Shown in pieces: positions 50,601 to 62,636 of a stretch of DNA of 64,000 nucleotides. Source of the stretch: Protea cynaroides (Eukaryota; Streptophyta; Magnoliopsida; Proteales; Proteaceae). The first letter of the stretch is position 1. Each line of letters opens with the position of its first letter. The position numbers and the translations under genes were made by a program. Location of the stretch: positions 45,526,726-45,590,725 of the forward strand of contig CM053266.1 of the NCBI GenBank assembly GCA_028583415.1. Direction: 5' to 3'. The notes below the pieces were generated by a model, which saw only the letters and a program-made list of their open reading frames with translations, was not told where the DNA came from and made no database searches.

Positions 50601-50810
50601 GGATTCAAATCGTCTTATCCCTGAGATTCGGGAGGTGTGGCGGTGACCCATTGGATGGTCGCCATGTGGAGGTCGGATGAAACACTCTCTTGTCGGCTCG
50701 GCTTATCAGCTCGAATGGAGGGGTCGGATTCATCCGACTTCCACATGGCGACCATCCAATGGGGTCGCCGCCACGCCTCCCGAATCTCAGGGATGAGACG
50801 ATTTGGATCC
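50601..50810. mobile_element. Mutator-like hairpin MITE, copy D
   Basis: 210 bp flanked by a perfect 9-bp target duplication, GGGCTGAAC, at 50592-50600 and 50811-50819. The terminal inverted repeats are nearly perfect for about 80 bp from GGATTCAAATCGTCTTATCC and its partner GGATCCAAATCGTCTCATCC, leaving a short loop. It lies about 400 bp upstream of the Rab21-like start codon, so it may sit in that gene's promoter region. Confidence 0.93.
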
Positions 50811-50819
50811 GGGCTGAAC

Positions 50820-51206
50820 GGGCTGTGTGAACACGTGGAACCTTTTATGATGCTGCCAACTAAGCAACTTCGTGAAATATGCCGTGCTTAAACCGTAGGG
50901 GTTGTCCGTTAGCCCGTCCCATCACTTCACGTCTTCTATTTTTTATTTTTTAAAATTGATTTGGAATTACATAATTAGACGCGGATCTTCCACCTATTAG
51001 CCATTGACGGTTGACCACGGCAATTGAATTTTCAGTATATTTTTTTTTTTGCATTCAAATTCTTTTCTCCTGTGTTTTCCGTTTTAGCGTGATTAGAACG
51101 ATACTTCGGCAATCCATTCAGAGATCAGAGATGTTTATTAGTGTTTTTTTCCATCGTTCTTAATCGTTGAAATCAGATAATTTTTTTACAGCTGATAAAT
51201 CCGAGA
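50820..51206 (+). promoter_or_regulatory. Probable promoter/5' UTR of the Rab21-like gene
   Basis: Unique sequence between MITE D and the start codon. It has C/T-rich stretches (51060-51090) and a possible 3' splice site just before the start (poly-T then ACAG at 51181-51190), so a 5' UTR intron is possible. No TATA box stands out. The transcription start is not visible from sequence alone. Confidence 0.35.
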
Positions 51207-52145
51207 ATGAATTCCAAGCCATCTGGTCTGTCGTTCAAGCTCGTTCTTCTCGGCGACGGTAATTCAAAACTATTCAATTTACTGTATTTCGTTTGGTCGT
51301 TATTTTTGGATTGAAATGTTTGTTTTGTATGAAATTGGGTTGCGTTAAAGACTCCTTCCTGCTTCGGAGTATTTTGGAGCGCGATTTTTATTGTCTAGGG
51401 TTTGCTTTCGTCTCATCTGTCAGCTTTGTGGCGGCTGCTTGAGCTCGCCGGTGTATTTTTCTATTCATAAATAATCGCGTAACAGGTGATGGTCAAGTTA
51501 TACGTTTTGAGTGGCATGAAAATTTTAATAAACTTCAGGGACTGTTAATGGGTCAACATAACATATTCATAGCAACACGGGCTCTGGATGGTAACTATAT
51601 GATGAAGGAATTGCAATGACATTGCGAAAACGCAATATATGAAAATTGATCTTTACGTAAGAGCTTCATGTTTCTTTCTTTGTAAAATCCTCCTCTGTTT
51701 ATTGTTTTCCCTGCAATTCAATCTAATGAAACAGTTTTATCGGTGACATGCTATACTCAAGGAGTAGTATAGAACAATCTTCATTGACTTCTAGAGTTTT
51801 ATAACGGAAGTTACTTTCAAAAGCAGAGTAGATGTTTGGGTCCGTAGAACTGCTAATTGCCTTTTGGTACTCCATTTTTTAGCAGTTGCCAAGTAGGCTA
51901 TTCACCTATCAGGACTCTAGAAGAATTAGAAATTGTTAACATCCTTCCCTCAACTCAATTATTGTCATTGCCTGTATAAAGCTTGCTCCATGTGGTAGTG
52001 GCCTGACGTCTAGCTTACCTTGGTGGGGCTTTCTGTAGGCCTTCCAACTCCAAATGGAGAAGATGATTTTCTAATCTATCTATAATATGTTTCAATAGTC
52101 ATACCTGGCTTTTTGAGAAATTCAATTAACAAGCAATATTTCAAA

Positions 52146-52214
<69 letters not shown>

Positions 52215-55200
52215 AAATGATTTTTGAGCATCAAACTTCCTAGCTCGAGATAGGAAGTGTGATAATTAGAAAAGAGTAACTTCTAGTTGTAGGTATGTTG
52301 GGCAATAGTGTTCTAAAAATGTGAGAGCATTAGGCTTGATGCTCTCTCAAATGAATATTAAATAAAGTGAGAAACGTTACAGAGAGATTCAAAGAGTAGA
52401 GACTAGAATTAGGGAAAAGCATATAAAACATGTAAACTTCAAGTTGAAAGATTTCCTGTTTTGATACTCCACTCTAGGTTATGTCTTCTGTTTACTGCAA
52501 AGCTCCTTTTTTTTTTATTTAAATTCTTTTTCTCAATGTTTCAACCTAGCTTGTTTTGGATCTCCATGCTCCACCCTCCCCCAATGTCTATCAGAACCTC
52601 TGATCTGATTTGGTTCCTCAATAGTGCAATCATTGCTTTGTACTGCACATGATAGAACCATCTCAGTAAACTTTTTTCCTGTATTGTTACCTATTGATGC
52701 AACCCGTAAGTTCCTGCAAATAAATTAATTTGAGTCCATGTGTTTGTTGAAGGAGAGATGACTGGCATCTCCTCTACAAGGGAAAAAAAGAGGAGGGGGG
52801 GACAGCCTTGAGCCTTCAGACTTTCCTGTTAAAACCATTGTTAAATTAAACAGAGCCCGTCCTTTCTCGATTTGCCACCACCAATCCATCTTTCCATCTT
52901 CATCTAAGTTGAAGTCATTTTACATAGGTGTTGTTATGATTTTGCAGCATTTTACTCCACAAGCATGGTGTCAAATCCCACCTTCAGTTTAGTGTTTCAC
53001 TGCATTTCAGGATCACCATCTTCAATCCTTCCTTCCTGATTGATGATTGGGTTGAGATAATGAAAATTGTTACTTCGGAGTTCGGATACATAAAATAAAA
53101 GGGTTTTTTAAGTAGACAACCTCTCTTTCTTTGCTAAGTAACCTTTCTATTATGCCAGTCATAAAGATGATGTGATCCATCTGCATCATTGGGTGGATCA
53201 GAACATTTATGGGCTCCCATGATATTGGTTTATAGTATATTTTTTTTTGTATTTAATTTCTCCTCTTTCGTAGTGTGTTTAATTTTGGTATTTTAGGTTT
53301 AGTAGCTTTATTTGGTATTGATTTTGAGTTTAGTACTTTAGATAATTTTGGTATTATTTGCAGTTAGGATCAAAACTTGTCAATTTTGCATGATTATGGT
53401 GTCATTTGAAAGGTTGTTGAGTTGTATTTCCTTCAAGAGCAAAATTTCAGAAATATGAGTTTATCTACTAGCATGGTTGGTGTCGTTTGAAAAGTTGTCA
53501 AGTTGCTTTTCCTTGAGGACTAATCTAATTTTATTTTGGAAGAGATGGAGAGAAATCTGAATTTATTTTGTAAGAAAAAAAAAAGGGGTTATGTTACAGT
53601 AGAGACTCTTACTTTATGCTACGAGGATGTATACTCATGTAGAGAAAATGGATGAGTGCTGGACTGATATTAGCTTGGCCAAATCTAGGTTAGTATAAAT
53701 CTCTGTGGAAGTTGTCTTACAGATCATCAACTGTGAGGTCAAACTCTCGTTTGAGGGGAGGTGTGAGTGGTGCTTCTCCTTTATTCTCTGTTTTCTGTTT
53801 GTTTCGTGCGTTCCTTTTTTATGTTGGATTTCAGGGTGCTGTTTGGGTCAGTTTCTTGGTTTGATACAACTTGGTATTGTTATTGGTTTGGTGCTGCTGG
53901 TTGTTAACGTTTTTGCTGAGTTGCCTTTTTGGGTGTATAGGTGGATTTTTGTGCCCCTTTTTTCTTCACATCTATCATTTCTTGCATTTTCTTTTGATGT
54001 GTCCGTATAGATCTTAATATCTTTGTATTCCTTACTGTGCATGTGGGCCTCTATTTTTCAATAATAAAAAATAAAAAAATAAAAAAATAAATCTTTTTTG
54101 GTGTTAATCAAAGGGGGAAAAAAAGAGGAGGTTTCAAACTGTGTATGAATATAGACTGTGAATATATTATTCTGGCAAATTGTTGAAATGAAGCACAAGA
54201 AAGGAAGCTGCTCAGTGGCTTTGAAATCCATTAACATCTGTGTGAAGGAACTATTTATGAAGTTGAGCCCTAAAAGGGTTTCAAAGTAGTAAATGTGGTA
54301 GTAGTATTGAACGTACTGTTTGTTGTAAACCTTACACCTTAAGAAAAGTCAAGATTTAAAGTGATTAACTAAGAAAAATAAAGTTAGCCTTGTACTTTTG
54401 GACTGTGAGCGTCAAGGAGTTGAATCTCTTAGATTTTTTCCCTTTAGCTTTATGTTAGTGTGGACTTCAAGACTTGCCCTTTGCAAAGTTTTAAAACACT
54501 TATTTACATATAATCTCTTGTTTCCTACTCAGTAACTTGTGGCTTTGGTTGTTTTGGGGTTTCCTGATGTTTTTTGCAGGTAGGGTTGGAAAAACTTCAC
54601 TTGTGCTGCGGTACGTGACTAATTCATTTTCTGAGAAACAAGAAGCAACTGCGCAGGCTTCCTATCTGACCAAACGCCTTGTTATAGAAGGTGTGCCTAT
54701 TACTCTAGCTATCTGGGTGCGTTTTCTTATACTTCCCTTCTTTCGGTCAAGTTTCTCAATCAAGTCTTAAAGCCTTAGTTTTGGGACTGTCTTTCCTTGT
54801 ATATTACATTATTATGACAAGAACAATGTCGCTTCAAACCATAGGTGTCAAGGTGTCGCCTAGGGGCCTAGGCGTCCTAGTGACGCCTTGAAAAATTGGG
54901 CGCCTTGGTCATCTAGGCGGGCACTTTGGGTGCCTTGGTCACCTAGGCGCCCCATCAGGCCTCTAACACCTTGGTTCACTTTGGCGCCTTGACAACTATG
55001 CTTCAAACTGCAAGTCATCAACTAGGGAAAAAAACTGTTATCAAATGTGCCAACCGAATTGTGGGATTGCATTCCTGTGCCTTTCTTGTATCCATTTTGT
55101 TCTGCACCATTGAATTTGTGGATGCCTTTTTTTTTTTTTTTTTTTTTTTTCCGAATAATAGCAAACAAAGAATCATTTGAAAAGATATAGTAGTATACAA

Positions 55201-57511
55201 CGGAAAAGGAACCCCAACAAGATGCAAACACAGCACAGCACAGCACAAGCAGTTCCCCCAACTGAAGCCACAACTCCATAATCATTTGAAAATATATAGT
55301 AGTAGACAACAGAAAAGGAACCCCATCAAGATGCAAACACAGCACAGCACAAGCAGTTCCCCAAACTGAAGCCACAACTCCTCACTGACAGCCCACCTCG
55401 CCTCCTTTAATCTCCCAAAGAGAAAATAAAAATCATCAATGATCATGGATATCTGAACGTCTGAAGAAACGGAGTAAAAAATCTTCTCCTGTTGGAAACA
55501 CCAAGCCACTCTTTTACATCAGCTCTATTGATGTGAACACCCTTATTATGATGGAGTTAGGAACCTTATTCAATTCGATATCCAATGACTTTCCAAAGTC
55601 GTCCTATTCAAGTATAAATATTTCCTGAGGTATCGATAAGTTAGAGACTAGGTGCACTTGTAATGCTTATTAGTTTGAAGTATAGCTAAATTAGGGCAAG
55701 GAGTTTTTATAATGGTTATTAGGTTTGAGTCTTTCTTTCCTACTTCCAGCAAGTAGGTTTTGCTATGGTAAGTTTTAGGACTGTTTCTAAATCAATTGCC
55801 TCTTCCCCATCCCCCCTCCTCGCCTTTTTTTTATTAGAACTTGAATTGTGGAATACTTATGGGAGGTGAGCAGGCACCTACTTTATTCCCTTATTCCAGG
55901 CATAGTAAATAAGAGTTTTGTTTGCGAACAAGGCTGAATAAATTGCAATTTCGTAGGTTTGAAGGTGAGGTTCCCTACTGTACTCATCCATAAAAAGCCC
56001 TAGTCAGTCTTTGGTAAGCCTGATAATTTACAATCCAACCAGACAAGTGGGGGTACTAAATGCATTTCTTTGAATCAAACAAAAGTTGAAAGAAAATAAT
56101 TACTTTTTGGATATCTAGGTAGATGGACGGATCTATCTTTCTGCTCTTATAGATTATTGTAAAAATGGATTTAGCAATATATGTAGCAGAGCAAGAAGTT
56201 CCAAATCCTAGATTGGGCCAGGAACATGGTTAAACATGTAAAATGGAATAAGTTTCTGCTGTGAATGAGTTATCATCCATTGTTACCTGGTTTGACGGTT
56301 TGCTTTGTTCTGGTTGAGATTTGTGGTTCATAATTTGATGTCTTTAAGGATAACTGGTTAACTTGGGTAGGCTTCTAGGGTTCAGGACTGGGTTCCTTTT
56401 GTTCAGGAGTTTCATTATGGGAACTTCAAACATGTATGGATATAGTGCATAAATTTAGTTTTTGTTCTGTTATTCTTACTTATTCTTAGATGTACCTTTG
56501 TTTTAGTTTAGTGGGGTACAAAATTTGCTGTGAAAATTGTATGATACTTTGTTTTGCTTCGTTGTTTGCCACTTTGTTGGAACCAAAGGGAATCAACTTG
56601 GGATTGGTTCATTAGGAACCAATTTGTGAGTCACTTAAAATAGGGAATTAGGTAAATGGACTAACATCTCCCAGTTTAAAAAATCCATTGGCAGTAAAAT
56701 ACATGCTTCTATGTCTTAGTCCACATATTAATTAATTGATATTATGATTTATCATTAGCCACACACACAGCTGATCGCATGTGAGTGAAGAAAATAGATC
56801 TTTTAATTTAATTTCAAAGATATGGTTGAAGTTGTTTAGTTAAATACCATATACCTTCGTCTCCTGAAATGTCTTCTAGCTTGTGGGTTATTTAATCTCT
56901 CTCTCCCATAACTGGAATGAGTGTATCACTAAGCATTTGTTGATCAAAGGGGATAAATCGTAGGATAAGATACTCAAAATAGTCCTATCACCTATGGGTA
57001 ATCAAGTAGTCATATCTCAAGTCATCCCAGCTCATCCTCAGCCAAGTGAAACTTGAGTCAGATTGGAGGACACTGGAGTTTTATTGTTCAATATCTTCCT
57101 ACCATTTCCCTTTCAGGATGCTTGATTTGTGAAAAATTAATAATGTAATATTGCATTGTTTGCTCTGAATGGCAGGATACAGCAGGACAAGAACGATTTC
57201 ATGCTTTGGGTCCAATATACTATCGTGATGCAGATGGTATGTATTTCAGTCAAGTTCTTAGTTTGGTCCCTTCATGTGGATGAGATTGCAACTCTAAAGG
57301 TTTTAGTCTGCACTGACAGTTTTCTATGACAATGATTGGCTGCAGCAGCACTTTTGGTGTATGACATCACAGACGATGATACCTTCATTCGGGTGAAAAA
57401 TTGGGTGAAAGAACTTCAACAAATGGCTCCCAAAAACATAATTATGGCAATTGCTGCCAACAAAAGTGATTTGGTTAGGTCAAAGAAATTTGATGTTCAA
57501 GAAGCTGATAG
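51207..57511 (+). CDS. Rab21-like small GTPase, exons 1-4 (3' end outside window)
   Basis: Four exons with GT-AG borders join in frame: 51207-51258, 54580-54716, 57176-57236 and 57346-57511. They encode about 138 residues starting MNSKPSGLSFKLVLLGDG. The G1 loop GDGRVGKTS spans the first intron. Switch I is NSFSEKQEATAQASYLTKR, G3 is WDTAGQE, and G4 is NKSD. The run LAIWDTAGQERFHALGPIYY followed by RDAD is the hallmark of Rab21, a GTPase of the Rab5 group that acts in endosomal traffic and integrin trafficking in animals. Its role in plants is not established to me. The start has no upstream in-frame ATG nearby and gives the expected short N-terminus. Missing from the window are the G5 (TSAK) motif, helix 5 and the prenylated C-terminal cysteines; exon 4 ends in phase 2 and I found no matching acceptor up to 64000. 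Introns 1, 2 and 4 are full of transposons. Reading on past exon 4 would add YAVFLLLQGTSN and a stop. Confidence 0.88.
52142..52212. repeat. Poly-A followed by (AT)n, in Rab21-like intron 1
   Basis: About 22 A residues then about 25 AT dinucleotides. Confidence 0.97.
53690..54090 (+). mobile_element. Probable LINE 3' end in intron 1
   Basis: A T/G-rich stretch with no stop-free coding similarity ends in CCTCTATTTTTCAATAATAA followed by A-rich AAAAATAAAAAAAT repeats at 54062-54088, the usual look of a plant L1 3' UTR and tail. There is no RT domain and the 5' limit is a guess. Confidence 0.35.
54840..55000. mobile_element. CATAGTTGTCAAGG-family MITE, short copy, in intron 2
   Basis: 161 bp with inverted ends CATAGGTGTCAAGG and CCTTGACAACTATG, flanked by the perfect 8-bp duplication CTTCAAAC at 54832-54839 and 55001-55008. 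The interior is made of GCCTAGGCGCC-like words. The 8-bp duplication suggests hAT. It is the short relative of the 1,057-bp element at 59489. Confidence 0.92.
55124..55500 (-). mobile_element. Unknown retroposed sequence with 109-bp tandem repeat
   Basis: A run of 27 T (55124-55150) would be a poly(A) tail on the minus strand. Next to it, two units of 109 bp starting AATCATTTGAAAA (55171 and 55280) contain AAAAGGAACCCC, GATGCAAACACAGCACAGC and CAGTTCCCC. The first unit has one extra CAGCA step. No protein or tRNA similarity was recognised, and the far end is approximate. Confidence 0.45.
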
Positions 57512-58504
57512 GTATGCAGTTTTCCTTCTCCTTCAAGGAACCAGCAATTAGTATCATCTATGTTTTGGATGATCTAGTTTGGAAAGTTGGTTCGTTCCAA
57601 TCTTTATCCATGTTAATTTCTGTATATAAAATCATGTGACTTTGTTCAATTTGGTGAATTTCAAATATCTTTTTATAAAGATGAAGCTTATAGTTAAGGC
57701 CCTGATCACCGTGTCATTTAGGTCATGAAGTGGGTGAGATCGATATGAATCCGATCCAGATCTAAATTTTCTGGATCCATGCACCTTGATCCATGTCCAA
57801 CCTAAGATCCATATGGATCCTAAATATAGATCAGTCTGGGCTTGTATCTCACTAAGAGGGCCCAATTCTTTCCCACATGCAATACTAGTGAAGCCAGCCC
57901 TCTCAAGTGAGGAATCCATGAGTATCTCCTACCCAGCACTAATGTATACTCTGCCTTTCTCTATTTCTCCATGATTTTGGGAATTTATTATGTATTCAGC
58001 CAAGATCGTTTTAATAGCTGAAGAACTGATGTAGACGACATAATTGTTATTTTACTGGAAGCCAGGGCACAGAAGCGAGGATTGAAATGAAGAGTAAGAA
58101 AAAAAAAATGTTGGAAACTGGGTAACCTAGTCTTGAAGCAGAGCTTCTGCCAAATGAGTGAATTATCTTTATTTCTTTTCTTTTAATAGTTTAAATCAGC
58201 AACACAACTGTAATTTTTTGGTCATCATCACCATCCAAGTCTGCAGCCTTGTCACCAGCTCATTTGAAGAGGATTTAACAACTTCAAATTGTACCTTGAA
58301 GTACCACCAGCATACTTGAGATATGTGTCAGTGAGATAGATAGTTTCGAGTATACTTCCTTCCTTCCCTCCTTTTCCATCTGTTTGTAAGACCTAGCTCC
58401 CACTTTCTATTATTATCCTTTTGGATCCAAACCAAGTCTAGCTGGGTTCATTTTTAGGATACAAAGTTTCAGGAAAAGGTTGCATGGAAGTCTAAGTAGG
58501 ATTA
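57512..58504 (+). other. Start of Rab21-like intron 4
   Basis: Follows the exon 4 donor (AG/GTATGC). A part at 57690-57800 has GATCCGATCCAGATC and ATCCATGCACC words like MITE debris. No exon is seen. Confidence 0.5.
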
Positions 58505-59431
58505 TAGATGTAAATGGATTGGATTCAGCATGGATAAACTACTATCCGAATTCGAATCTGACTTATAAATACCGTATCCGAATCCGCCTCCGCATCAGGC
58601 AGATTTCTAAAAATTAAATTTTAACCGGATATCCGGTTAAAATCCGATCCGTAAACTCTCTGCATCTGTGTAAGGGTCTCAACTTTTCCGGTGATTCAGC
58701 TGCCACCAGTGGCTATAGCGGGCCAAGGAGAAGAAAGAGTTGCTGGTAGTTGGAAAAGTCGTAATGGTGAAGATGACTACCCTCTGTTTAAAATCATCCC
58801 TCCTCCCTCTTTCTCAGCAAATTTGTTTACTTTTTTTTTTTTCTCTTCTATTCTTCTCTTGGTGACACCTAAATGACAATCTTTTTTTTTTATAAATGAA
58901 GAAGGAAGAAGAGATGAAACAGAAGAAGTTGAAGAAGGAAGAAGAAACGAAGAAGAATGAGGAAGAAAGAAGGAGAAGATGAAAGAAGAGATGAGAGAAA
59001 AAAAAAAAAAGGAGCTCAGCTGTTGGCTGATTTCTCTCTCCATAGAAAATATGGCTAAAATATTGAGTCATCAAAACCCTAAAATCATGGTAACTGATTT
59101 CTCTCTCCATAAATATGGCTTAAATAATGAGCCATCAAAACCCTAAAAATACGGTAATTGATATCTCTCTCCATAAATATGGCCATCAAAACCCAAAAAA
59201 TACGGTAATTGATATCTCTCCATAAATATGCCGAAGTGGTTTATTAATTAATATGTACTATCCTAACAAATCGGAGCGGATTCTATCCTCTCGGTTGGAG
59301 TGATATCCGCTTCCGCATCCGATTCCACTTATCCTAATTTGCATCCGAATCCGATTATTCGGATTCGGATTCCCCTGAATGGGTGTGGATTCGAATTGAA
59401 TTCGAATTTTCGGCTATCCATTTACATCCTG
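58505..59431. mobile_element. 927-bp TIR element in intron 4
   Basis: Inverted ends TAGATGTAAATGGAT and ATCCATTTACATCCTG, flanked by an identical 11-bp direct repeat AAGTAGGATTA at 58494-58504 and 59432-59442. The subterminal parts are rich in CGAATCCG and GGATTCGGATT, again inverted. There is no transposase. The interior carries A/G-rich sequence and a short minisatellite. The superfamily is unclear: an 11-bp duplication suits Mutator-like elements, and an 8-bp hAT duplication with chance extension is possible. Confidence 0.85.
59028..59232. repeat. Minisatellite inside the 927-bp element
   Basis: Four degenerate units of about 45-70 bp share ATCTCTCTCCATAAATATGG, CATCAAAACCCTAAAA and TACGGTAATTGAT. 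Confidence 0.8.
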
Positions 59432-59488
59432 AAGTAGGATTAGAAAATTTCTAGAAATTTTGTTAGCTGTTGTTTTTATCATTAGAAG

Positions 59489-60545
59489 CATAGTTGTCAA
59501 GGCGTCGCCTAGGCGGCGCGCCGCCTAGGCGTCCAGGCGTGATTCCAGGGCCTGGGCGCCTGGGCGCCTTATGAATGTTGCCTGGGCGACCGCCCAGGCT
59601 CTCTGGGCGTCGCCTAGGCGCCGCCTTGGACGCCTTGGGCGCCCAGAATGCCTGGGCGATCGCCTTGGGCCTTATGTGTGTTTTTTTTTTTTCCTTTTGA
59701 TCTCTGAATTTGCTTCACAGGATTTATTAGGCTAGACAGGAACAACATTTACCAGACAATACTTATTTATGACTAATATCATTTAAGTAAATGTTTTTTA
59801 TTTATTTACATTTACTTAAGATATTATTCATAAATAAGCAAATACCCCCTATTTGAATCCAATAAAAATAATTTAAAATTCAAATTCCAGAAGGATAAAA
59901 AGTCAACCCTTCAGTTCAAGAACAAAAATCGTATTTTCGGGTGCGGGGGCGATTTTCAACTTCAAAATGCTAGGCTTATTTCCAAATATAAAAATTCCAT
60001 AAATCTTATTATAGTAAAGTATCACAAAAAACCAAGAGTGCGTCAAAATAATATCTTGCTTTGATGCCCAAAAAATAATTTACATTCAGACGACTTTTAA
60101 CAGCATTCGCGTACTTCGAACAAGGTTTGACCGGAGTGTAACTCCTTCATTATAACTCGGATTCAAGCAATCTAGGATTTGTTGGAAAGCTGATTATACT
60201 AGCTTTGCAATGAATTTGAGATTGCTTGAATCCGAAATATATTAAAGGAGTTACACTCCGGTAAAATTTGTTAGAAATAAATAAATGGTAGTCATAAATA
60301 TGTGTTGCCTACTTAACTCAATTATTTGTTTCTTTGTTGTTTTTCTTATATTAATTAAGCTATGTCTTAAATGTTTATTTATGTAGAATGCTGCATATAT
60401 ATATAAACATTAATATAGCATTAATATATTAAAAATATAAAAAAATACACTGGGAACGCCTTGGTCGCCTAGGCGGCGCCTAGGCGCCTAGGCGCCCAGG
60501 ATGGCCTCAAACGCCTTGGATCGCCTTGTCGCCTTGACAACTATG
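59489..60545. mobile_element. CATAGTTGTCAAGG-family TIR element, long copy, intron 4
   Basis: 1,057 bp with inverted ends CATAGTTGTCAAGGCG and CGCCTTGACAACTATG, flanked by the perfect 8-bp duplication ATTAGAAG at 59481-59488 and 60546-60553. The first and last roughly 150 bp are GC-rich, built of CGCCTAGGCG words. The AT-rich interior has no transposase but holds a separate hairpin at 60131-60261. It is probably a non-autonomous hAT element, judged by duplication length. Confidence 0.92.
60131..60261. repeat. Nested hairpin inside the 59489 element
   Basis: The arm CCGGAGTGTAACTCCTTCAT followed by ATAACTCGGATTCAAGCAATCT is matched on the right by AGATTGCTTGAATCCGAAAT and AAAGGAGTTACACTCCGG. 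Each arm is about 45 nt with few mismatches; the loop is about 40 nt. Confidence 0.88.
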
Positions 60546-61225
60546 ATTAGAAGAGATCACTTATTTTCTAATTTTATAATTCAGTTTTCATGGTATTGTG
60601 TTAGTTTCTTCTTTCTACTTTCTTATTTTATACAATAGGGAATTAGTAAGTAAAAGAATCTGATTTCATAAATAAATAGGACCTAAGAAGTCCCTTGTAT
60701 TCACTACATATTTTCTGAGTTGATAGATTACTGCTCTGCCTCTCTCTAGTTCTGAAACCATTATTCTTCTTTTCAAAGTTTTAAATTTCTAATTCCAGCC
60801 CTTGAAGCTCTACGAACCATGCCTGGACTCCCTTTCACTAGAAACCAATATTGGAGCTAAGTCACTTATATTCTTCTTCATCCCAAGCTATATTTCATGG
60901 GTCTTCTTGTTAGTTCTCAAAGCCCCAAGGTAATCGAAAAAGAAAAAGAAAATCTAGTGGAGTACTGGAGTTCCTTTTGGAGCTAAATTTTATTAAGAAA
61001 TTTCACTTGTTAAATTGGAAAATTCTTTGCAAACCAAAGATTGCAAGTTTTGAAAGGCTTGTGAGGCTTTAAATCGTCAAATCATATTTTAAAAAGTTTA
61101 TGCTGAGGGAAAGTCTCGAAAAATTCCTTAATGGTGGAAAATGGTGCAAAAACCTTGCTCTATGGATTTGAAGGGTCATATATCCAAAATAAAGTTCTGG
61201 CCATGATATCAAACTTAGAATTCCC

Positions 61226-61263
<38 letters not shown>

Positions 61264-62636
61264 CATTGACTATTGCACTGCTGTCCTTAAACTGATTGAT
61301 ACTCAAAATTAAGGTCAGAGAAAATACTCTGCTTGAAATTGTAGATTCTTGTTTTCTCTGGACTTCAGCTTCTTCTATATCCCTTTTACTAATATTCACT
61401 TGGTATCCATTTGTTTCCATGTAAAAAGACAGAAAAGGAAAATTTCCTTTAAAATATGGTTTTTCTGCTGTTTGTTTTGACATAAAATGCAAAAATGACA
61501 TTGAAATCATTGAAGTGCAAAAATGACAATGGAAAATAAGAATTATTTTACATTGAGTAAAATTTTCATATACTATATCATTTGCAGGGCAAGTTTTACC
61601 AAAAAAAAATAAAAAAGAGGTGCTTAGGATCTGTTGGTTTGAATTGACTTTAAGTAAGATTTTATTAGTTGCAGAATGTAGTGAACTGAGAAAGAACAAA
61701 AAAAAATTAATAATGAGGTCTTTTGGTGGACAAAAAGCCAAAAGAATATGTTTTACTTTGCTTTTGGTTTGTTTCACTCATTTAACTTGTAAACAAATTA
61801 ATATATCTTCATATTGGTGATATACCCTAGCATTATTATTGTTCTGAGAAAACATCTCACTACTGCCTTCCACAACTCTTGGCTGTGTTGAAGAATATGG
61901 CATTAGCACAAAATTTCAGGATCCATACTATTTGAGGGCCAAGTCATAATCAGGTAGTTATCTTTAAAGTTTAAACCACTTATCATAGCCCTTTGCATGT
62001 TGACCCGGGGATCAGCAGTAAGAAGACTTAACCTCCATCTAGAATCGGTATTCACCTTTACAGCTTGGATCTAAAGTAGATAATTTGACAAAGTTTAACA
62101 TCACCAATGTCATCTGAATATTAACAAGACCCAGCTTCAATTAATAAATATCATAGTGGCAGCTACTTGTATGGATATTTTGTCGACTTGGAACAAGGTT
62201 GTAGGGATGTTTCTCCACACCGTGAGTTGGGCTTCCATTTGTCTGCCTAAGGAAGAAGGAGGTCCGAGTATTAGAAGGGTGGCGGAGGTCAACTCTACTT
62301 GCATCATCAAACTTATAACAAAATAGAAAGAAAGAGAGAAGGAGAGAAGATGGAGAGAATGGAGAAGGAGGAGAGCGAATCAGTTGTAGTCTTCTTCCCC
62401 TATTAGTCACTATTTATAGACATTTAAATAAGGAAAATTGGATAGGTCCACATGACATGGAGTCCTAGTTACATAAGAAATAGGAATTCCATGTGTCAAC
62501 ATGACAAGGAATTTTTTGACAAATAATAAATCCTAGTTACACAATAACTCTAAACTCCTAATTACATATAATGAAATAAAGATAAGATAAGATAAGAAGG
62601 ACTGGCTTCTGCTTGGGATCTAACGAGATCCCCCAG
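60546..62636 (+). other. Rab21-like intron 4, no exon recognised
   Basis: No Rab exon 5 (expected to continue after ...EADR with a TSAK motif) was found. A C13 run plus (TC)n lies at 61223-61261. A stretch at 62150-62620 has LTR-like features (GGAGAAGGAGGAG, TATTTATAGAC, repeated ATCCTAGTTACA) without a defined partner. Confidence 0.4.

Noticed and set aside
51485..51640. GGTGATGGTCAAG... stretch in Rab21-like intron 1 as an extra exon
   Set aside because: It does not fit between exon 1 and exon 2, which already join perfectly within the P-loop, and the frame ends in a stop with no Rab similarity.
58814..59110. Ser/Phe-rich minus-strand frames
   Set aside because: They are translations of A/G-rich low-complexity DNA inside the 927-bp TIR element.
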